From Sialis fuliginosa (Eukaryota; Arthropoda; Insecta; Megaloptera; Sialidae): a DNA stretch of 64,000 bases. Below are positions 11,877-24,624 of the stretch, in pieces. Where the stretch lies: contig OY540817.1 in NCBI GenBank assembly GCA_961205875.1, positions 5,925,001-5,989,000 on the forward strand, written 5' to 3'. Made by a program: the position numbers and the translations under genes. Within the stretch, counting starts at the first letter, position 1. The number at the start of each line of letters is the position of its first letter. The notes beneath the pieces were generated by a model, which saw only the letters and a list, made by a program, of their open reading frames with translations, made no database searches and was not told where the DNA came from.

Positions 11877-12644
11877 TACATTTTTATAGTAAAAAGTACA
11901 TTTTTCTATGCATAAAGCCCTTTTATTTTGGTAAATTACACATAAATAACGGTAGATATCTCTTTAGATTATAAATTAAATAAAAAACGTCAAACAAAAA
12001 TTTTATTATCATTAAATTGTTTTACCAATCTGAAAACCATTATTATTATATTAAAAAGAAACCCAGCGTATATACTAATGATTTTGTTAATTACCTACAT
12101 TAGTAATTTATAATTTGGCACGGCAAAAATACTGTTAAGGTTAAAATACATTACATAAATTTACCAGTAATAAGATATTAATTTTTAAAAATTTTAAAAT
12201 TACTTTTAAATTATATTACAGAAATTAATCTGAATTTCCCTGAAATTTTTAATTAACTATTATTATTATTAACCTAAGCAACAATTTTGTAATTATTTAA
12301 TAAAGAGTATATGTATGTATATATAAATATTAAGTATAAACATAATCGTTATGAATTAGAAGTATTTGTAATTTTTTTATTCCAACGCTTATTTAACTTT
12401 AATTAATTTTTTCGTATACATAGTAATTTTGACCACCAACGCATTTTTATTAAAAGGCAGTACCGTCTATTAATAACTTCCTCTCTATTACTCAAAATAG
12501 AAACTTGCTAGGTTGTGTTTACATTAAAAATTCAAATGGAATTTAAGTTCATATCGATACAGGCGCCGACTTTTCATAAATTATGCTTTTATTTCTTTTT
12601 TTTTCTGAATTTGAGCTGATATGAATGTAATTAATTTTTTTTGA
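11877..12644. other. No gene seen
   Basis: AT-rich, nothing recognised. Confidence 0.5.
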
Positions 12645-13110
12645 ATGAAGTGAAAAGTTGTATTTTCAAACCGCAAGTCTGTATCTTAAACCGTTCTCGA
12701 GATATGACCTCTCAAGGTTTTTTTTTTTTTTAATTTTTAAGAAAAATAGCCGTAACTTTTGAACAGGTGGTCGGATTTGAAATCAGCGTGCCAAAATCTA
12801 AATAATGACAAGTGATTCACATATTTAATACTTTAAAATTCGGAAAATAATTTTTGGTCAAATATCGGCATTTTTTTAAAGTAGTACCCCTTTGAATTTT
12901 TTCGATTTTTCGCGAAAATTTTTTTGTTGAATTTTCAAGTAGGTGCATGTCATTAAATTTTAACACGCTGATTTCAAATCCGTTAACTGAAATCAATTTC
13001 GACCACATGTTTAAAAGTTATGGCCATTTTTCTCAAATTTTTTTCAAAAACTGAAACATTGAGAGGCCATATCTCTAAAACGGTTTGTAAATTTCAAATT
13101 TTCACCTCAT
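12645..13110. repeat. Diverged ~465-base palindrome
   Basis: Left arm AACCGTTCTCGAGATATGAC then CTCTCAA, right arm TTGAGAGGCCATATCTCTAA then AACGGTTTG. The next inner words TTTGAAATCAGCGTG and CACGCTGATTTCAAATCCG also mirror each other. Many mismatches indicate an old foldback element. Confidence 0.7.
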
Positions 13111-13508
13111 TCTCTATTTTTTCATATTTTTAATTGTACAACAAGAATATACATTTATTTCGTGTCATTTGAAGTTAACTCAAAATACAGAATTTGAGTT
13201 AACTTCAACTATCTTTACTATCGTATTTCTCGTAAACGGTTGATTTTATGGCAAATTAATAAAGTACATTTTTGTGTATTTTGTGTCATATGACCTTATA
13301 AAAGTGCCAAACATAGGACAAAATTTAAAAACAAAAATACACTGGCCCCATACACCCCTAGATGAAATTGAAAATCGATAACTTGTATTAATACTAAACT
13401 TATAATCAAATTTCAATGGGTTCTCCAGATATGTAATAAATAAAAACTAATTTTAGGCAAAATCTTTGAGGATCTGCAGCTCCCTCACAAGGTTTCCGGA
13501 CACATGTT
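13111..13508. other. Repeat fragments, no gene
   Basis: A short hairpin at about 13171-13207 (GAAGTTAACTCAAAATAC with its inverse) and a fragment related to 38343-38814. Confidence 0.5.
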
Positions 13509-14139
13509 CATTAGGGTGTTTTTTGTTTTTTTTTTCGGTCCCACAGGCCTATGTTTTAGCTTTGGATCAAAAGTTAATTATCCCAAAATTTCAGACTCAT
13601 AGATCAAACCTGTGGACGATGCAAACCGAGTCTTTTTCCCATTTGATTAACATAAAAAAAACACTTTTTTACTTACGCGTAAATATCTCGTTGAAAACAA
13701 TTTTTTTGGAAATTTCTCAGGGGAATATTTTGTAGAGAATTAAGTGCTCAATTCATAAATCCAATAAATTTTAAGAAATGTTTGTTTAAAAATTATCATA
13801 AAAATTGGATTTAACTTTTTATGATAATGTTTAAACGAACATATCTTTAAAAATATTCGATCTATGAATTGAGCACTTGGGATCTTTTTTGTAAGAAATT
13901 TAATTCTCTATGATAGCTGCTGTAAGAAACTAAAATAAATAAATTTTTCAACGAGATATTCACGCATAAGTAAAAATGTTATTTTTCCCATGTTAATCAA
14001 ATGGGAAAAAGACTCGGTTTGCGCCGTCCACAGGTTTGATCTATGAGTCTGAAATTTTGGGACAATTAACTTTTGATCCAAAGCTAAAACATAGGCCAGT
14101 GGAACCGAAAAAACAAAAATAAAAAAAACACCCTAATGT
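13509..14139. mobile_element. Family I foldback element, copy 1
   Basis: A long palindrome: ends CATTAGGGTGTTTTTTG and its inverse AAAACACCCTAATG. The arms pair almost completely (CCTATGTTTTAGCTTTGGAT against ATCCAAAGCTAAAACATAGG) up to a centre near 13810. GTTC flanks both sides. Confidence 0.82.
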
Positions 14140-15256
14140 TCATATAGACTTTTTTGCTTGTAATATTATTCTCAATCAACTGTTCAAGTTTGTTCCATCT
14201 GATATGACTCACCTGTTTATAAAACAAGGATTTCTTGGCACAAGTCAGTTTTTTACCTGTGTATCATAGAAGTTTTATATTTATGTTGAAAAATTGATTA
14301 ATCCACGCTTTCGGTGAAATTCACCGCCAAAGAATAAAAATTATGTAATTTTAAAGTAATGTTTATTTTCAATGGGCAGAATCACCAACCGTACCAAATT
14401 AAGTGGACGAGTGGGCAGCGCGTTTGGCTTATAATGCACTGGTCGTTGACTTATGTATCATAAAACAATAGACGGCCATTCAAGATATATAACTTCATAA
14501 AAATAACATCTTCAAAAAATTTGCTCTCAAGCAAAAGCTAAACTAACACTATCTGTGGGGTATTAAATATAAACTATAAATTATGAACCATTAATTTTAT
14601 TCTTTCTTTTATTAGTTTGAAAATTTTTTCAATAAAATTAGAAACACGTACATTGTATAAGAAAGTCCCGTAGCTCCCATGGCAGATATTTTTTATTCGT
14701 TAAACGACCTTCAGAATATCCGTAATAATGTCTTATTGTTGATTTAAAATCGAGATTAATGTTTCTATAATAACTATAAATATACATACTCAAAACCTGT
14801 TCATGTTAAGATTTTCTTATGTGGTACATTTCGCTTGAACAATTTTTAATAAAAATACTAACATTTGTAGTATAGGTACTTCATGTATGTACTATAAATA
14901 AATACAAAATATTCAGTGCACGGCCCTGTCCCAATCTGAGTACGACTCTGACCTATTTATTAATTATAAATAAATTTTAAAAAAAAACATTTTTTTCAGA
15001 ATACGATCCTGTTTTAGTTATTATCTTGTTATAACCCATTTTTATATTTTAATTTATTTTTTATATACATAGAAAATACATATTTTTTAAGAAACCAATC
15101 TTACAGAAATGGTGACAGTTAATCAAAAATATTTGCAACAGGTTCTAAAGAATTATTTCCTCTACACTACTAATACAAAAAAAATAACACATTTTTTAGT
15201 TCGTGAATGAGTAAAAACAAAAAAACTGATTAAAAATGTCACCACTTTAATTTAAA
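14140..15256. other. No gene seen
   Basis: AT-rich, no open frame of note and no repeat family recognised. Confidence 0.5.
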
Positions 15257-15413
15257 TATCCATACTAATATTATAAATAAATGTGAAAGTAACTCTGTCT
15301 GTCTGTTTGTTACCTTTAAAGACTAAAATGCTGAACCGATCTAGATGAAATTTGGCAGGGAGAAAAAAAAATACAAATTTCACGCGGACGAAGTGGCGGG
15401 TAACAGCTGATAG
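15257..15413 (+). repeat. SINE-like repeat S, copy 3
   Basis: ATCCATACTAATATTATAAA, GTAACTCTGTCTGTCTGTTT, ATGAAATTTGGCAGGGAGA, TTTCACGCGGACGAAGTGGC. The middle (CTTGCATCC) is deleted. Confidence 0.7.
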
Positions 15414-16084
15414 ATTTATAAATATACAAATATATATACCTAATGTTTTGAAGAATACTAAACTTACGTTCCAATGTTTATAAGAGATAACTCAATATTT
15501 AATTTTTTATTAAAAAATAAATATATAAAAGTTTATCTCTTTATCAATAGTAGGTATATTTAATATTTTTTTATTTCCATGAATTTCCTGATTAATCTCC
15601 CCTCCCCCCGCTCCCCAATATGACCACCCTGTATTTATTTTCATCCTAGACTATTTTTCTTATTTTCCCTTCCCACCTCGTCAATATGACCACCCTGAAT
15701 TCATTATTCTAACAATTTTTTTTTTCGCAGTTGATTTTTCAAATAACAAAAGTCGACCGTGATAATTATCAGCAAGCCTACTTGGTCACAGATCTATTTA
15801 ACTTCAAGAAACAAACGAACAGCAACCTGTTCGATAGATTTGTCATACAGTAGAGCACTTGGAGCGGAACGAGCGCCTTTTCTTTACGCTATGTTGCGTT
15901 CGATTCTGAGAAAGAGTTACTTTTGTACTTATATATGTACCACGTTGTTTTTTATTCTATTCATGTAACACTTGATTTCGTTTTGTAGTTGGAAGTTTTT
16001 TATCTTTTGTTTGTACCTACCATTCGTATTAAAGATGTTTCAATTCGATTTATTCTTTTGTAAAAAAAAGAATGCGTATAGGTT
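15414..16084. other. No gene seen
   Basis: Two copies of a TATGACCACCCTGWATT word (about 15617 and 15684) after C-rich patches form a short tandem duplication. Otherwise nothing recognised. Confidence 0.5.
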
Positions 16085-16609
16085 CTGACATCATTTTTGG
16101 TCGCTTTAAAAACAAGGTATACTGTTTTTTTGGGATTGATGGGCTTTTTGTAATTCTCATGAACTCATGTTACTAATAAAACAAGAGCCTCTTTATTAAA
16201 TCAATTTAATTACCAAAATCCGAAAATATAGGCTTTTATTTTGTTTGTATTTTTTCTCTAGTAATGAATAAAGTAAAACCAGTAATGGGCACCCAGCCAT
16301 GGATACTTGCTAATGATTACAAAATGATAAGTACTACGACACAAAAGTTATGAAATAAAGAATCGTAAAATTTGAAACAATGTAAAGCAGATGTTATGAT
16401 AATATAATAATTAATAAAAAAATTACGGTAATGTTCACCATTTTGACACCCATTGGCCGATTGACATCAAATTAAGCTGTTTTAGAGTAAGTGTCTATAG
16501 GCTATGATTCAGTAATGGTAGTAATCAAATATCAACAAATAATTTTTAATTAGTACATTTAATTAAACAAGTGTTCAACATTGAGGTGTTATCCAAGACT
16601 GGTGCCAGT
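16085..16609 (+). mobile_element. Family A MITE, copy 5
   Basis: Nearly full body, degraded left end (TGGTCGCTTTAAAAACAAGG) and right end CCAAGACTGGTGCCAGT. Subfamily with the GCTTTAA...GGTATACTG form. Confidence 0.75.
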
Positions 16610-17150
16610 CTATTTGTTGATAATAGTTATAAATAAAATATTTACGTAAGTAAAACTATTTTCATTTTTAACTAGAATTTTCCCGCATGTTCATTTACAA
16701 AAAAATGAAATCGAGAACTTTTTTAATCTACAGAAATGTTTACTTGTAATAACAAATAAAAATGATTTGTTCATATTTCTCAGTATGTTGTACGTGTCTC
16801 TTTAAGATCATTGTTTTTATTTTATCACACGTTTTCAAATAAAAATTACAAGTTTTACTTTTGTTTTGTTATCAATACGATTTTTTAACAAAAAACAAAC
16901 GAAGATAATTAAATAATAATATTTTTATTTTCTACGTAAAATTATATTTATTATTATCATTTTGTTTGTTGATTTTCACTTGAATTATAATTTAGAATGT
17001 TTCTTTTTTTCAGTATAATGTTTTTTACCTATATAGCTATCATATATTATGTAATTGATCCTAAATATAGAATTTTACTGATCTATCTTTAATTGTTTTT
17101 GAATAAGAGTGTCATTAATTACATATTTCAACATGCTTAATATTATACTA
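16610..17150. other. No gene seen
   Basis: AT-rich, nothing recognised. Confidence 0.5.
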
Positions 17151-17275
17151 CAGTAGAACTTCTATAATTCGAAGTCAAAAGGAACCGCTAAAAAATCGAT
17201 GTAAAGAGGTTTCATACTTCGATAAATAGTTTTGAGGACTGAAGGAAAGAGGAAAGACTTATAGAGGTTCTACTG
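17151..17275. mobile_element. Pogo/Tigger-like mini MITE
   Basis: Ends TA|CAGTAGAACTTCTATAATTC and the inverse of CAGTAGAACCTCTATAAGTC|TA. Ends of the form CAGTAGAACCTCTATAA with TA targets are characteristic of pogo/Tigger elements. 125 bases with no coding capacity. Confidence 0.85.
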
Positions 17276-17394
17276 TAGTACCTTGTTATATAATGTTAAA
17301 TATGAGTGTTTCTTCTTCTTATAACTTGTTTGTCAACTAACATATATACAAATACTAACTGGTTAGGTAATACAAATTTCTGTTATGATAGTCG

Positions 17395-17585
17395 ATAAAA
17401 CAGGTCGCGCGTACAAATGTCACACCCATTTTTTATCTAATAAATTTTTCAAATTACAAAGTAGTAAATGTCCTTTCTCAGGATGCAAGCTATCTTCCTG
17501 CCAAATTTCATAAATATCGGTTCAGCGGTTTATCCGTAAAAAAGTAACAAACAGATAGACAGACATATGTATAATATTAGTAGAT
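17395..17585 (-). repeat. SINE-like repeat S, copy 4
   Basis: Reverse sense: AGTAGTAAATGTCCTTTCTC, AGGATGCAAGCTATCTTCCT, ATCGGTTCAGCGGTTTATCC. Confidence 0.7.
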
Positions 17586-18159
17586 TGGAAAAATAGTTTT
17601 TCAACTATTTCGTAAAAATGCATTTATTGTAATTTTTATTACATATCTCCATCATTTGCAGAAAACTGGTTTGATTGAACACAATTTGAAATCAACTATT
17701 TACAACTACCTTTCCAACTATTTTGAATCTATTTGCGACACTTTTTACTGCTTCGTTTGCACTAATTATTATTAAATCGTAAAAAAACTATTTACCAACT
17801 ATTTTCCGGAAAAAAAATCAACTAGTAAGTAACTATTTCATTGAAAATAAAAACTATTTTTCCAATCTCTAAATATTAGTATGGATAGTATTGACATTAT
17901 ATCAGATAAAATATTCTAAATACAGTCATATTGAATATTCCTACCGAAGATAATTAAAGTAATTGATCCATTACTAATAGCTTTCTCAGCACGTGTACCA
18001 GAAACAAACGATAACAGAAAAAACACTTAACAATCTGCAATTTACATAAATATGATTTTTACAAAAATAAAATGAAACAAGAAAAACACTGTTTTTTTTT
18101 TGTTTTCTTCATAACCAGTGGTGTATGAATTATTAGGTCCATTCCCAATGTTGGTATTA
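17586..18159. other. Tandem TTCAACTATTT-type words, no gene
   Basis: Between about 17590 and 17870 loosely repeated AACTATTT words (TTTTCAACTATTTCGTAAAA, TTTCCAACTATTTTGAATC, TTTACCAACTATTTTCC) suggest an old simple array. Confidence 0.45.
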
Positions 18160-18397
18160 GAGATACTATAGTAAGAGTTATGACAGCGTCGCCATTTTTT
18201 TTTTATTAAAAATTAAATTTAAAAAATATATTATTTTTAGCAAGAGCTACATATTGTAATTTTGTGAGTATGTATATTGCATATCTTTAACGATATTGAT
18301 TGATAAAATAAAAAAAATACGTCTGTGAGTGAGACTTGGTTACTATAATCAATCAGAAATTGATTCGGATTGTCAGAACTCTTACTATGAGTATCTC
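18160..18397. mobile_element. TIR MITE with GAGATACT ends, copy 1
   Basis: Left GAGATACTATAGTAAGAGTT then ATGACAG; right is the inverse form (TGTCAGAACTCTTACTATGA, GTATCTC). TA on both sides. 238 bases. Confidence 0.8.
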
Positions 18398-18884
18398 TAG
18401 TTACTTGAGGTAATAACAGGTCTACGAAATATTCAATTTCATGTTTATTTCACCAAATGAAAATTACTATTGTTAATTCCCGAATGTTACAGTCAGAGAG
18501 GAAACGATATTTAATATTTAACAACCTTTTGTATTTTTCAAGGGCATCTATTACTTACTTATTCTTTTTGATTTATTGAATGATAAAATAAACAAAAAAA
18601 TGCATTCCTCATTACATCAAACTAAATCATTTCAATGTCATGTTTTATTAATAAGTACTTTAAAATTTAAATTAGGTGCCTATCTTCTTAATTTCTATAA
18701 GAAAATACATAATTTCTTATAAGGAAATACATATTTGTTCACTTGTTATATAAAAAAATATACAAACAAGCATGTATCCAAAGGATAGAGGAAGCTATGT
18801 GATCATTTCTGAAAGCATTTCAAACCAAAAAACTTTCCGTTCCGTACCTGTCTGTCTGCTGTGTGGCAAGTAGATGACATTTTT
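18398..18884. other. No gene seen
   Basis: AT-rich. A possible old family D scrap near 18780-18870 (AGGAAGCTATGTGATCATTT, TTCCGTTCCGTACCTGTC). Confidence 0.4.
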
Positions 18885-19130
18885 AAAGTGAAACTTCTTT
18901 ATCGAACTAGTGAATTGGAATGACCTCGATACGTTTTAAAATACGACAGGTTTTCAAGATGAAACGCTTAGAAAAGTGTGCATATGCATAAAAGAGCGAT
19001 GAATATAAATATAAGAGAAATATGGATGAATAGCGCATGCGTATAAGTCAGTTTACATCGGTTATGCGTGTGAGAGCGATGAGTAGATGTATAAGAGAAA
19101 GATAGATGAATGCGTACAAGCATATTATTT
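18885..19130 (+). mobile_element. Same family as 45869-46148, copy 2, one end only
   Basis: AAAGTGAAACTTCTTTATCG at the left, then ACGTTTTAAAATACGACAGG and two passes of GAGAGCGATGAGT-ATGTATAAGAGAAA. No right TIR found. Confidence 0.65.
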
Positions 19131-20029
19131 AATTTAATGAAATAGAATAAAAATAATGTATCTATGCAGGCATCAGGTAAAAAATTTGATACCTAATAGT
19201 TTTCACGTCATTTTTGACTGGTTTACCCTAAAATTATATTGCCAATCTTCCTACTAATTCGTACAAAATTTTTTTACATCTAAATTTCCGGTTTGAACCG
19301 TTTTGTGCCACTCCAAATCCAATGTCATCCGGTTTACATTATTTCTACGAAAAAAGGAACGGGAAATTCGTAAACTGTATATTTTTTGGTCCTTTTAAAT
19401 GAGTCACTGTCAAGTATCCTTTGTTAGAATATCAAAACTACCCACCTATATGCAAAATTTTAAACAAATCTCTCTCTAAAGAAAACAAAAATGACTTCAT
19501 AACAAGGTTATATATATTTAAGTATATAGAATTTTGGATACATGTTTAACAAAAATAGCATATAATATCACACTTTAAAATAACGTTTATAAATTATGTC
19601 AGATAAATGTAAATAAGTTAATAATGGTGTGCACATTGTAACAATACAACAAAACAATATTAATGTATAAATAACAATATGGTTTCTAAAACAGACAATA
19701 CAAATATTATGAACTTGGCACGTAGACAATACATGTAACATTGAAAATGAAGAATAATCATAAGAATAATAAGTTTAAATTCACGTTTTTGTGGTGTTCT
19801 TCAATGAATTCAAGGTTTTAATTTGTATTCTTTTTTTTTTTAAATAATCTACACATAATTTAATTATGTTGATAGATATATTATTGATTCTGCAATCAAA
19901 AATATGAAAATTGAAAAAAAAAATAATTTTTAACTAATTATGTTCGCAACATAACTCGAAAACTACTAAACCGATTTTGCACGACATGCACCAACGCATT
20001 CTTTGAAATCTCAGACGTGCTATAGATTA
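19131..20029. other. No gene seen
   Basis: AT-rich, nothing recognised. Confidence 0.5.
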
Positions 20030-20559
20030 GAGGTACTCCAGTAAGAGTTATGACAGCGTCGTCATTTGTAACCAAACCGATTTATTCAAAAATTCATTTA
20101 TGTATTATGTATATTTAACAAGCATAAATTGAATATTATTATAATGTAATATATTTAATGGTATTGATCAGGGCTTCGAACCGAAACTGAACCGAAAACC
20201 GGAAAAACCGTTATTTTTTGCAGGAACGAAAACCATAACAGAACCGAAATAAAAATATCGGTTTTTACGGTTCAGTACATGTTAAAATAGGCGCGTTAAC
20301 ATGATCTTATTTGCCACTTCAATTGTCGTTCGGACTATCATTCAAGTACCTAAAATGTTCTAAATTATGGTAGAAAAAATTTTTTTAATACAAATAATTT
20401 TTTTTTAATTAATCACTCGGAGCTGAACCGAAAACCAAAACGAAAAAAATAACGGTTCGAAGCCCTGGTATTGATTGATAAAATGAAAAAATACAGCTGT
20501 GAGTGAGAGTTGGCTACTACAATCAATCAGGGCTGTCAGAACTCTTCGATGAGTGTCTC
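20030..20559. mobile_element. TIR MITE with GAGATACT ends, copy 2, split by a hAT-type insertion
   Basis: Left GAGGTACTCCAGTAAGAGTT, right TGTCAGAACTCTTCGATGAG, GTGTCTC, TA on both sides. The body matches copy 1 on each side of the nested element at 20169-20467. Confidence 0.82.
20169..20467. mobile_element. hAT-type non-autonomous element with exact 8-base target duplication
   Basis: Inverted ends CAGGGCTTCGAACCG...CGGTTCGAAGCCCTG, 299 bases, flanked by GTATTGAT at 20161-20168 and 20468-20475. An 8-bp duplication and CAGGG ends are the hAT pattern. AACCGAAAACC words recur in both arms. Confidence 0.9.
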
Positions 20560-20717
20560 TACTGTATGATACATATCACACTACCACTCAAAACAGCATT
20601 TTTTTTTAATTCCGACCAATCAGATAATTATACTTATTGTTAGATATTAATGGACCTTTTGTCGAATGAGGAATTAAACTACTCAATTATTATACTATTT
20701 CAATTAAAAACAATCTA

Positions 20718-21138
20718 AGGTACTGGCACCAATCTTGGATCATACACCAGTGTTGGACACTTGTTTAATTAATATATTTGATTACTGTCATTACTGAATC
20801 ATAATATAAAACAGCTTAATTTGATGACAATCAGCCAATGGGTGTCAAAATGGTGAACGTTTAAACAAATTATTATTAGTGCACTTATTTATTAATTATT
20901 ATATTATCATAGCAACTGCTTTACTTTGTTTAAAAATTTTACGATTCTTTATTTTATAACTTTTGTGTCGTATAGTACTTATCATTTTATAATTATTATT
21001 AGCAAGTGTCCATCACTGGATACCCATTACTGGTTTTACTTTATCCATTATAAAATGAAGCATAAAAGAAGCCTACCAATCCCATTCCAAAAACAGTAAA
21101 CCTTGCTCTTAAAGCGTACAAAACTGGTGCCAGTACCT
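20718..21138 (-). mobile_element. Family A MITE, copy 6, internally shortened
   Basis: TA|AGGTACTGGCACCAATCTTG on the left and GGTGCCAGTACCT|TA on the right. About 100 bases are missing near the right end compared with other copies. Confidence 0.85.
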
Positions 21139-22317
21139 TATATTCTGTTTATAAATATATATTTATTTTTACACCACACTTCCTCTCTGGACTAATACAA
21201 CAAAAATCTCAAATAAACATCAATTAATTACCCAAATCGATTTAGGAGAGTTACCTGTATACGCCAATACAAAATAAACAAAAAATGTGATACATTGTCG
21301 AAGGTCACTCGAGACAATTATAGAACACCTATCAAACATAGAGAGGGGATGATACGCGAACACCTGCATTCTGTATAACCCCCTCTCTCTCAGGCACACA
21401 CACGATTACACCTGCAGTCAGGTATCCAGTATGAATATATCACCAATATCACTCGCATTGAGTAAGTGAAGGTTGCTTTGGTGTATGTGGGCCATTCTAT
21501 TCTAACCTCCCCCCCCACCTCCCCTCCCCCTCCTTCCGACCCCTAGAATGAATTGTGTTATATGTGTGTTATATGTATATACATAGCCGTTTATAGAATA
21601 GGTTTTACTTTCAATTAAATGTGTGTGTATGTGTGTATGAGGTTTCATACGAAGGTAATAATAGGCATGATGTCTAATTTTTAAAAACTATTTGATGATG
21701 ATCTTACGTGTCTCCTATTTCCAAAAAAAATACTTATTTCTGTATAAAATAAAGGTTTAATCACAAAAATTGATACTTTTAAAACTAATTTTGAATTTGA
21801 CGCCAAAACGCTCGCAGGTATCATGGCACATTTTTGACGTCACGCCTATGTAAAGACTCCTTGTCAACAATAATAAATCCTTGTTCCATCGCTAATGTTT
21901 CTCGGTTTTACTTTTGGTAACACAAAACTGAGGAAATTGATAATTTAAAACCACAAAATAATTTATAAAGAGTGCAGATATTAATGAAATAAAAGTGATG
22001 TTTACTTAGCCGTGGCGTCATCCACTCTGACTGGTGTTTTATCTTACATGGCGGATTGCTGTATTTTGTGTTTTTATTTTAACAAAAATCATATTAATCT
22101 CGCTTTTAATATAAAAATAAATACATTTTTTAAAAGCTTTTTAACCTATTTCATTATTTAAAATCATAATTTCAGTGATACTTTGTTACTGGCATCATGC
22201 CTATTGTGGCCGAATAGATATTTCTCAAATTATTATAGCTGGAAGTAAATACCTACTTTGTAAAATAATGAACTTGGTATAAAAATTTTATTTAAAAAAA
22301 AAAATATATATAATTTT
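21139..22317. other. No gene seen
   Basis: 21,250-21,550 is less AT-rich and free of known families (CTCTCTCAGGCACACACACG, CCACCTCCCCTCCCCC). No frame or splice pattern strong enough to call an exon. Confidence 0.4.
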
Positions 22318-22600
22318 AAATTTAAAAAAAGAAAGAATATACTACCGAGGTGGTCCCATATAAATGTTATCAGATCGTGGATTTCTTAGATACGCCACTG
22401 AAAAGGAAAAAAATAAAAAACTTTTAAAATAAAATAGACTTCAAAAAAAAACCTAAAAGCACTGAAAAGTATCTAATATTTTTTTATGAAGTCGGTGCCA
22501 AACCAATAAAAAATAAATAAACTGACTTCAAAAACTGTTTTTAATTATTATATACTTTTCAGTGTTTTTAGGGTTTTTTATGTCGTTTTTTAGTTTATTT
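22318..22600. repeat. Family C repeat, copy
   Basis: AGAATATACTACCGAGGTGG (reverse sense) followed by several GACTTCAAAA/GAAGTCGGT words and TTATATACTTTTCAGTGTTT. Confidence 0.6.
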
Positions 22601-22609
22601 TTTTAAATA

Positions 22610-22720
22610 CAGCTGTCCTATAAGTCAGGACCTATAGGAAAAAATAATAGTCCAAACATTTTTTACATAATATGTTGAAAGTACCTATAACATATAGATC
22701 CTGACTTACGGGACAGCTTG
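22610..22720. mobile_element. Mini MITE with GTCC..TAAGTCAGGA ends
   Basis: Left CAGCTGTCCTATAAGTCAGG, right inverse CAAGCTGTCCCGTAAGTCAG, TA on both sides, 111 bases. Single-ended fragments with the same word lie near 27467 and 44068. Confidence 0.75.
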
Positions 22721-22839
22721 TATATCATTAACACAAAATGATCAATGTAGCTTGTAGGTATAACTCGAAACCTTTTTACCTCTTCGACTGTATTAAAGAT
22801 TACATTAATAACACAGTCAAATAAAAAAAGGGAAGAACT

Positions 22840-23085
22840 TTTTTGAAAGCCATAATTGCATATCTATGTATTTTGAGGCGCTGAATCCGAATTTAAGATC
22901 AAAATAGCACCTTATACGATTAATTTTGAACATATCCTCGAAAACCCTAATTTTCGAGTGAATAAAAATTAGGTTCTTCGAGGTTATGTTCAAAATGAAT
23001 CTGATAAGGTGCTAATTTAGCCTCAAATTCGGATTCAGCGCCTGAAAATACGTAAGAATAAAATGATCCCCGAAAAAGTTATTTA
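22840..23085. repeat. ~245-base palindrome
   Basis: Left arm words GAGGCGCTGAATCCGAATTT, AGCACCTTAT and GAACATATCCTCGA mirror right arm words TCGAGGTTATGTTC, ATAAGGTGCT and AAATTCGGATTCAGCGCC around a centre near 22962. A piece (GGATTCGGATTCAGCGGCTC) also occurs near 45228. Confidence 0.75.
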
Positions 23086-23524
23086 CATTTTTTAGCTTAT
23101 TTTATTTAGGTTTCAGCATATTATGATTACTTTATGTTTCTACTAATGATTAAATAATTGATAGAAAGTTTCGGCAATGATTATTTTTTAGAACGTTTAT
23201 AAGAACAAACGTAAAATGTTTTTCTATAATTCAAAAATAATGATATTTCCCGAGCAATAAACTATGACAAAAATTGAAAAAATAAATTATAAAAAATAAA
23301 TAAAAGATTTTTGTACATTATTTTCTTAAATTAAATTAAAATTTTCGGTTCTTAAATGGAAAAATATTATTTCAAAAAAAAATTCACACGAGACCGAGAA
23401 TTTTAATTTTGTACAAGAGAGTACCAAGACGGGTAAGCTTCATTTTTCACGAGACAACTTTCGTCTCGTTTGCAACCATATTCTGCACGTGAACGACTTA
23501 AATTATAACCAAACATAAACAAAT
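23086..23524. other. No gene seen
   Basis: AT-rich, nothing recognised. Confidence 0.5.
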
Positions 23525-24048
23525 AAGTACTGGCACCAGTCTTGGCCGCTTTAAGGTATACTGTTTTATGATTTTTTTGTGTGTTATTCTCATGAACTAA
23601 AATTACTAATAAAACAAATACCTCATTATTTAATCAATTTAATTACCAAAGTCCGCAAATAAAGTTTATTTTTTTAATTTATAACCTTTTATTTTATCTA
23701 TGCCTTTTCTCCAGTAATGGACACTTGCTAAAAATTAGAAAATGATAAGTACAAAGCCACAAAAGTTATAAAACAAAGAATCGTAAAATTTGAAACAATG
23801 TAAAGTAGATGCTACGATAATATAATAATAATTAATAAATAAATTACCCTAATAACTAGTTTAAATGTCCTCCATTATTACACCCACTGGCCGATTTTTA
23901 TCAAATTAAGCTGTTTCACAGTTAAGTTTCTATTAATTATGATTCAGTAACGGCAGTTATCAAATATCAACAAATATTTCTAATTTAGTACATTTAATTA
24001 AACAAGTGTTCAACACTGAGGTATTGTCCGTGACTGGTGCCAGTACCT
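23525..24048 (+). mobile_element. Family A MITE, copy 7
   Basis: Left end AGTACTGGCACCAGTCTTGG, right end GACTGGTGCCAGTACCT|TA, essentially full length (about 524 bases). Confidence 0.85.
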
Positions 24049-24624
24049 TATGTTTAACATTAGCAATGTCAAGGATGATGTACGGGAAGCACAGTTGTTT
24101 CGTTTGCTCACTCTAGACATTGACTGTCGTGAGAAATCATCAACAATGCACAGTCATTAATATGTCGGTTAATTGTGTTAATTAATTCATTGTACAATAA
24201 ATGCCAAACATTATTTTATATAATACAATATAGTGTAAATGTTGTATTTTTTTCACATAACGCATGTCAATCGAGAAATTTTAAGAAATATGTATATCAA
24301 TTTTTTTATTTAATTTTGGACCTCATTTTAAACATTATTTTATAAAAAAAAAATTTAAATAAAGAGCCTGGGAACTTCATTTTCTGAACACAAAAAGAAA
24401 ATAAGACCATTATCTGCTGCCCCTTCCCACACACACAAATATATTGGACATTTAAGACCTATTTTTTTCTATCTAAACTAATTTTTTTAAATGTATCATG
24501 ATTTTTATTAAATCTCGACAGTGCTTATTCAAGAATACTTATATTTTTCCCAAAATGGACAAATAATTTATCATACATATTCTAAATTTCAGTACAGTCG
24601 TTTTTGAGTTATCTACATATATAT
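24049..24624. other. No gene seen
   Basis: A 36-codon frame begins at 24051 but has no family resemblance. Otherwise AT-rich. Confidence 0.4.

Noticed and set aside
20169-20467. GGTTCGAAGCCC read as a tRNA T-arm
   Set aside because: No matching D-arm, anticodon arm or acceptor stem; the word is the hAT terminal repeat.
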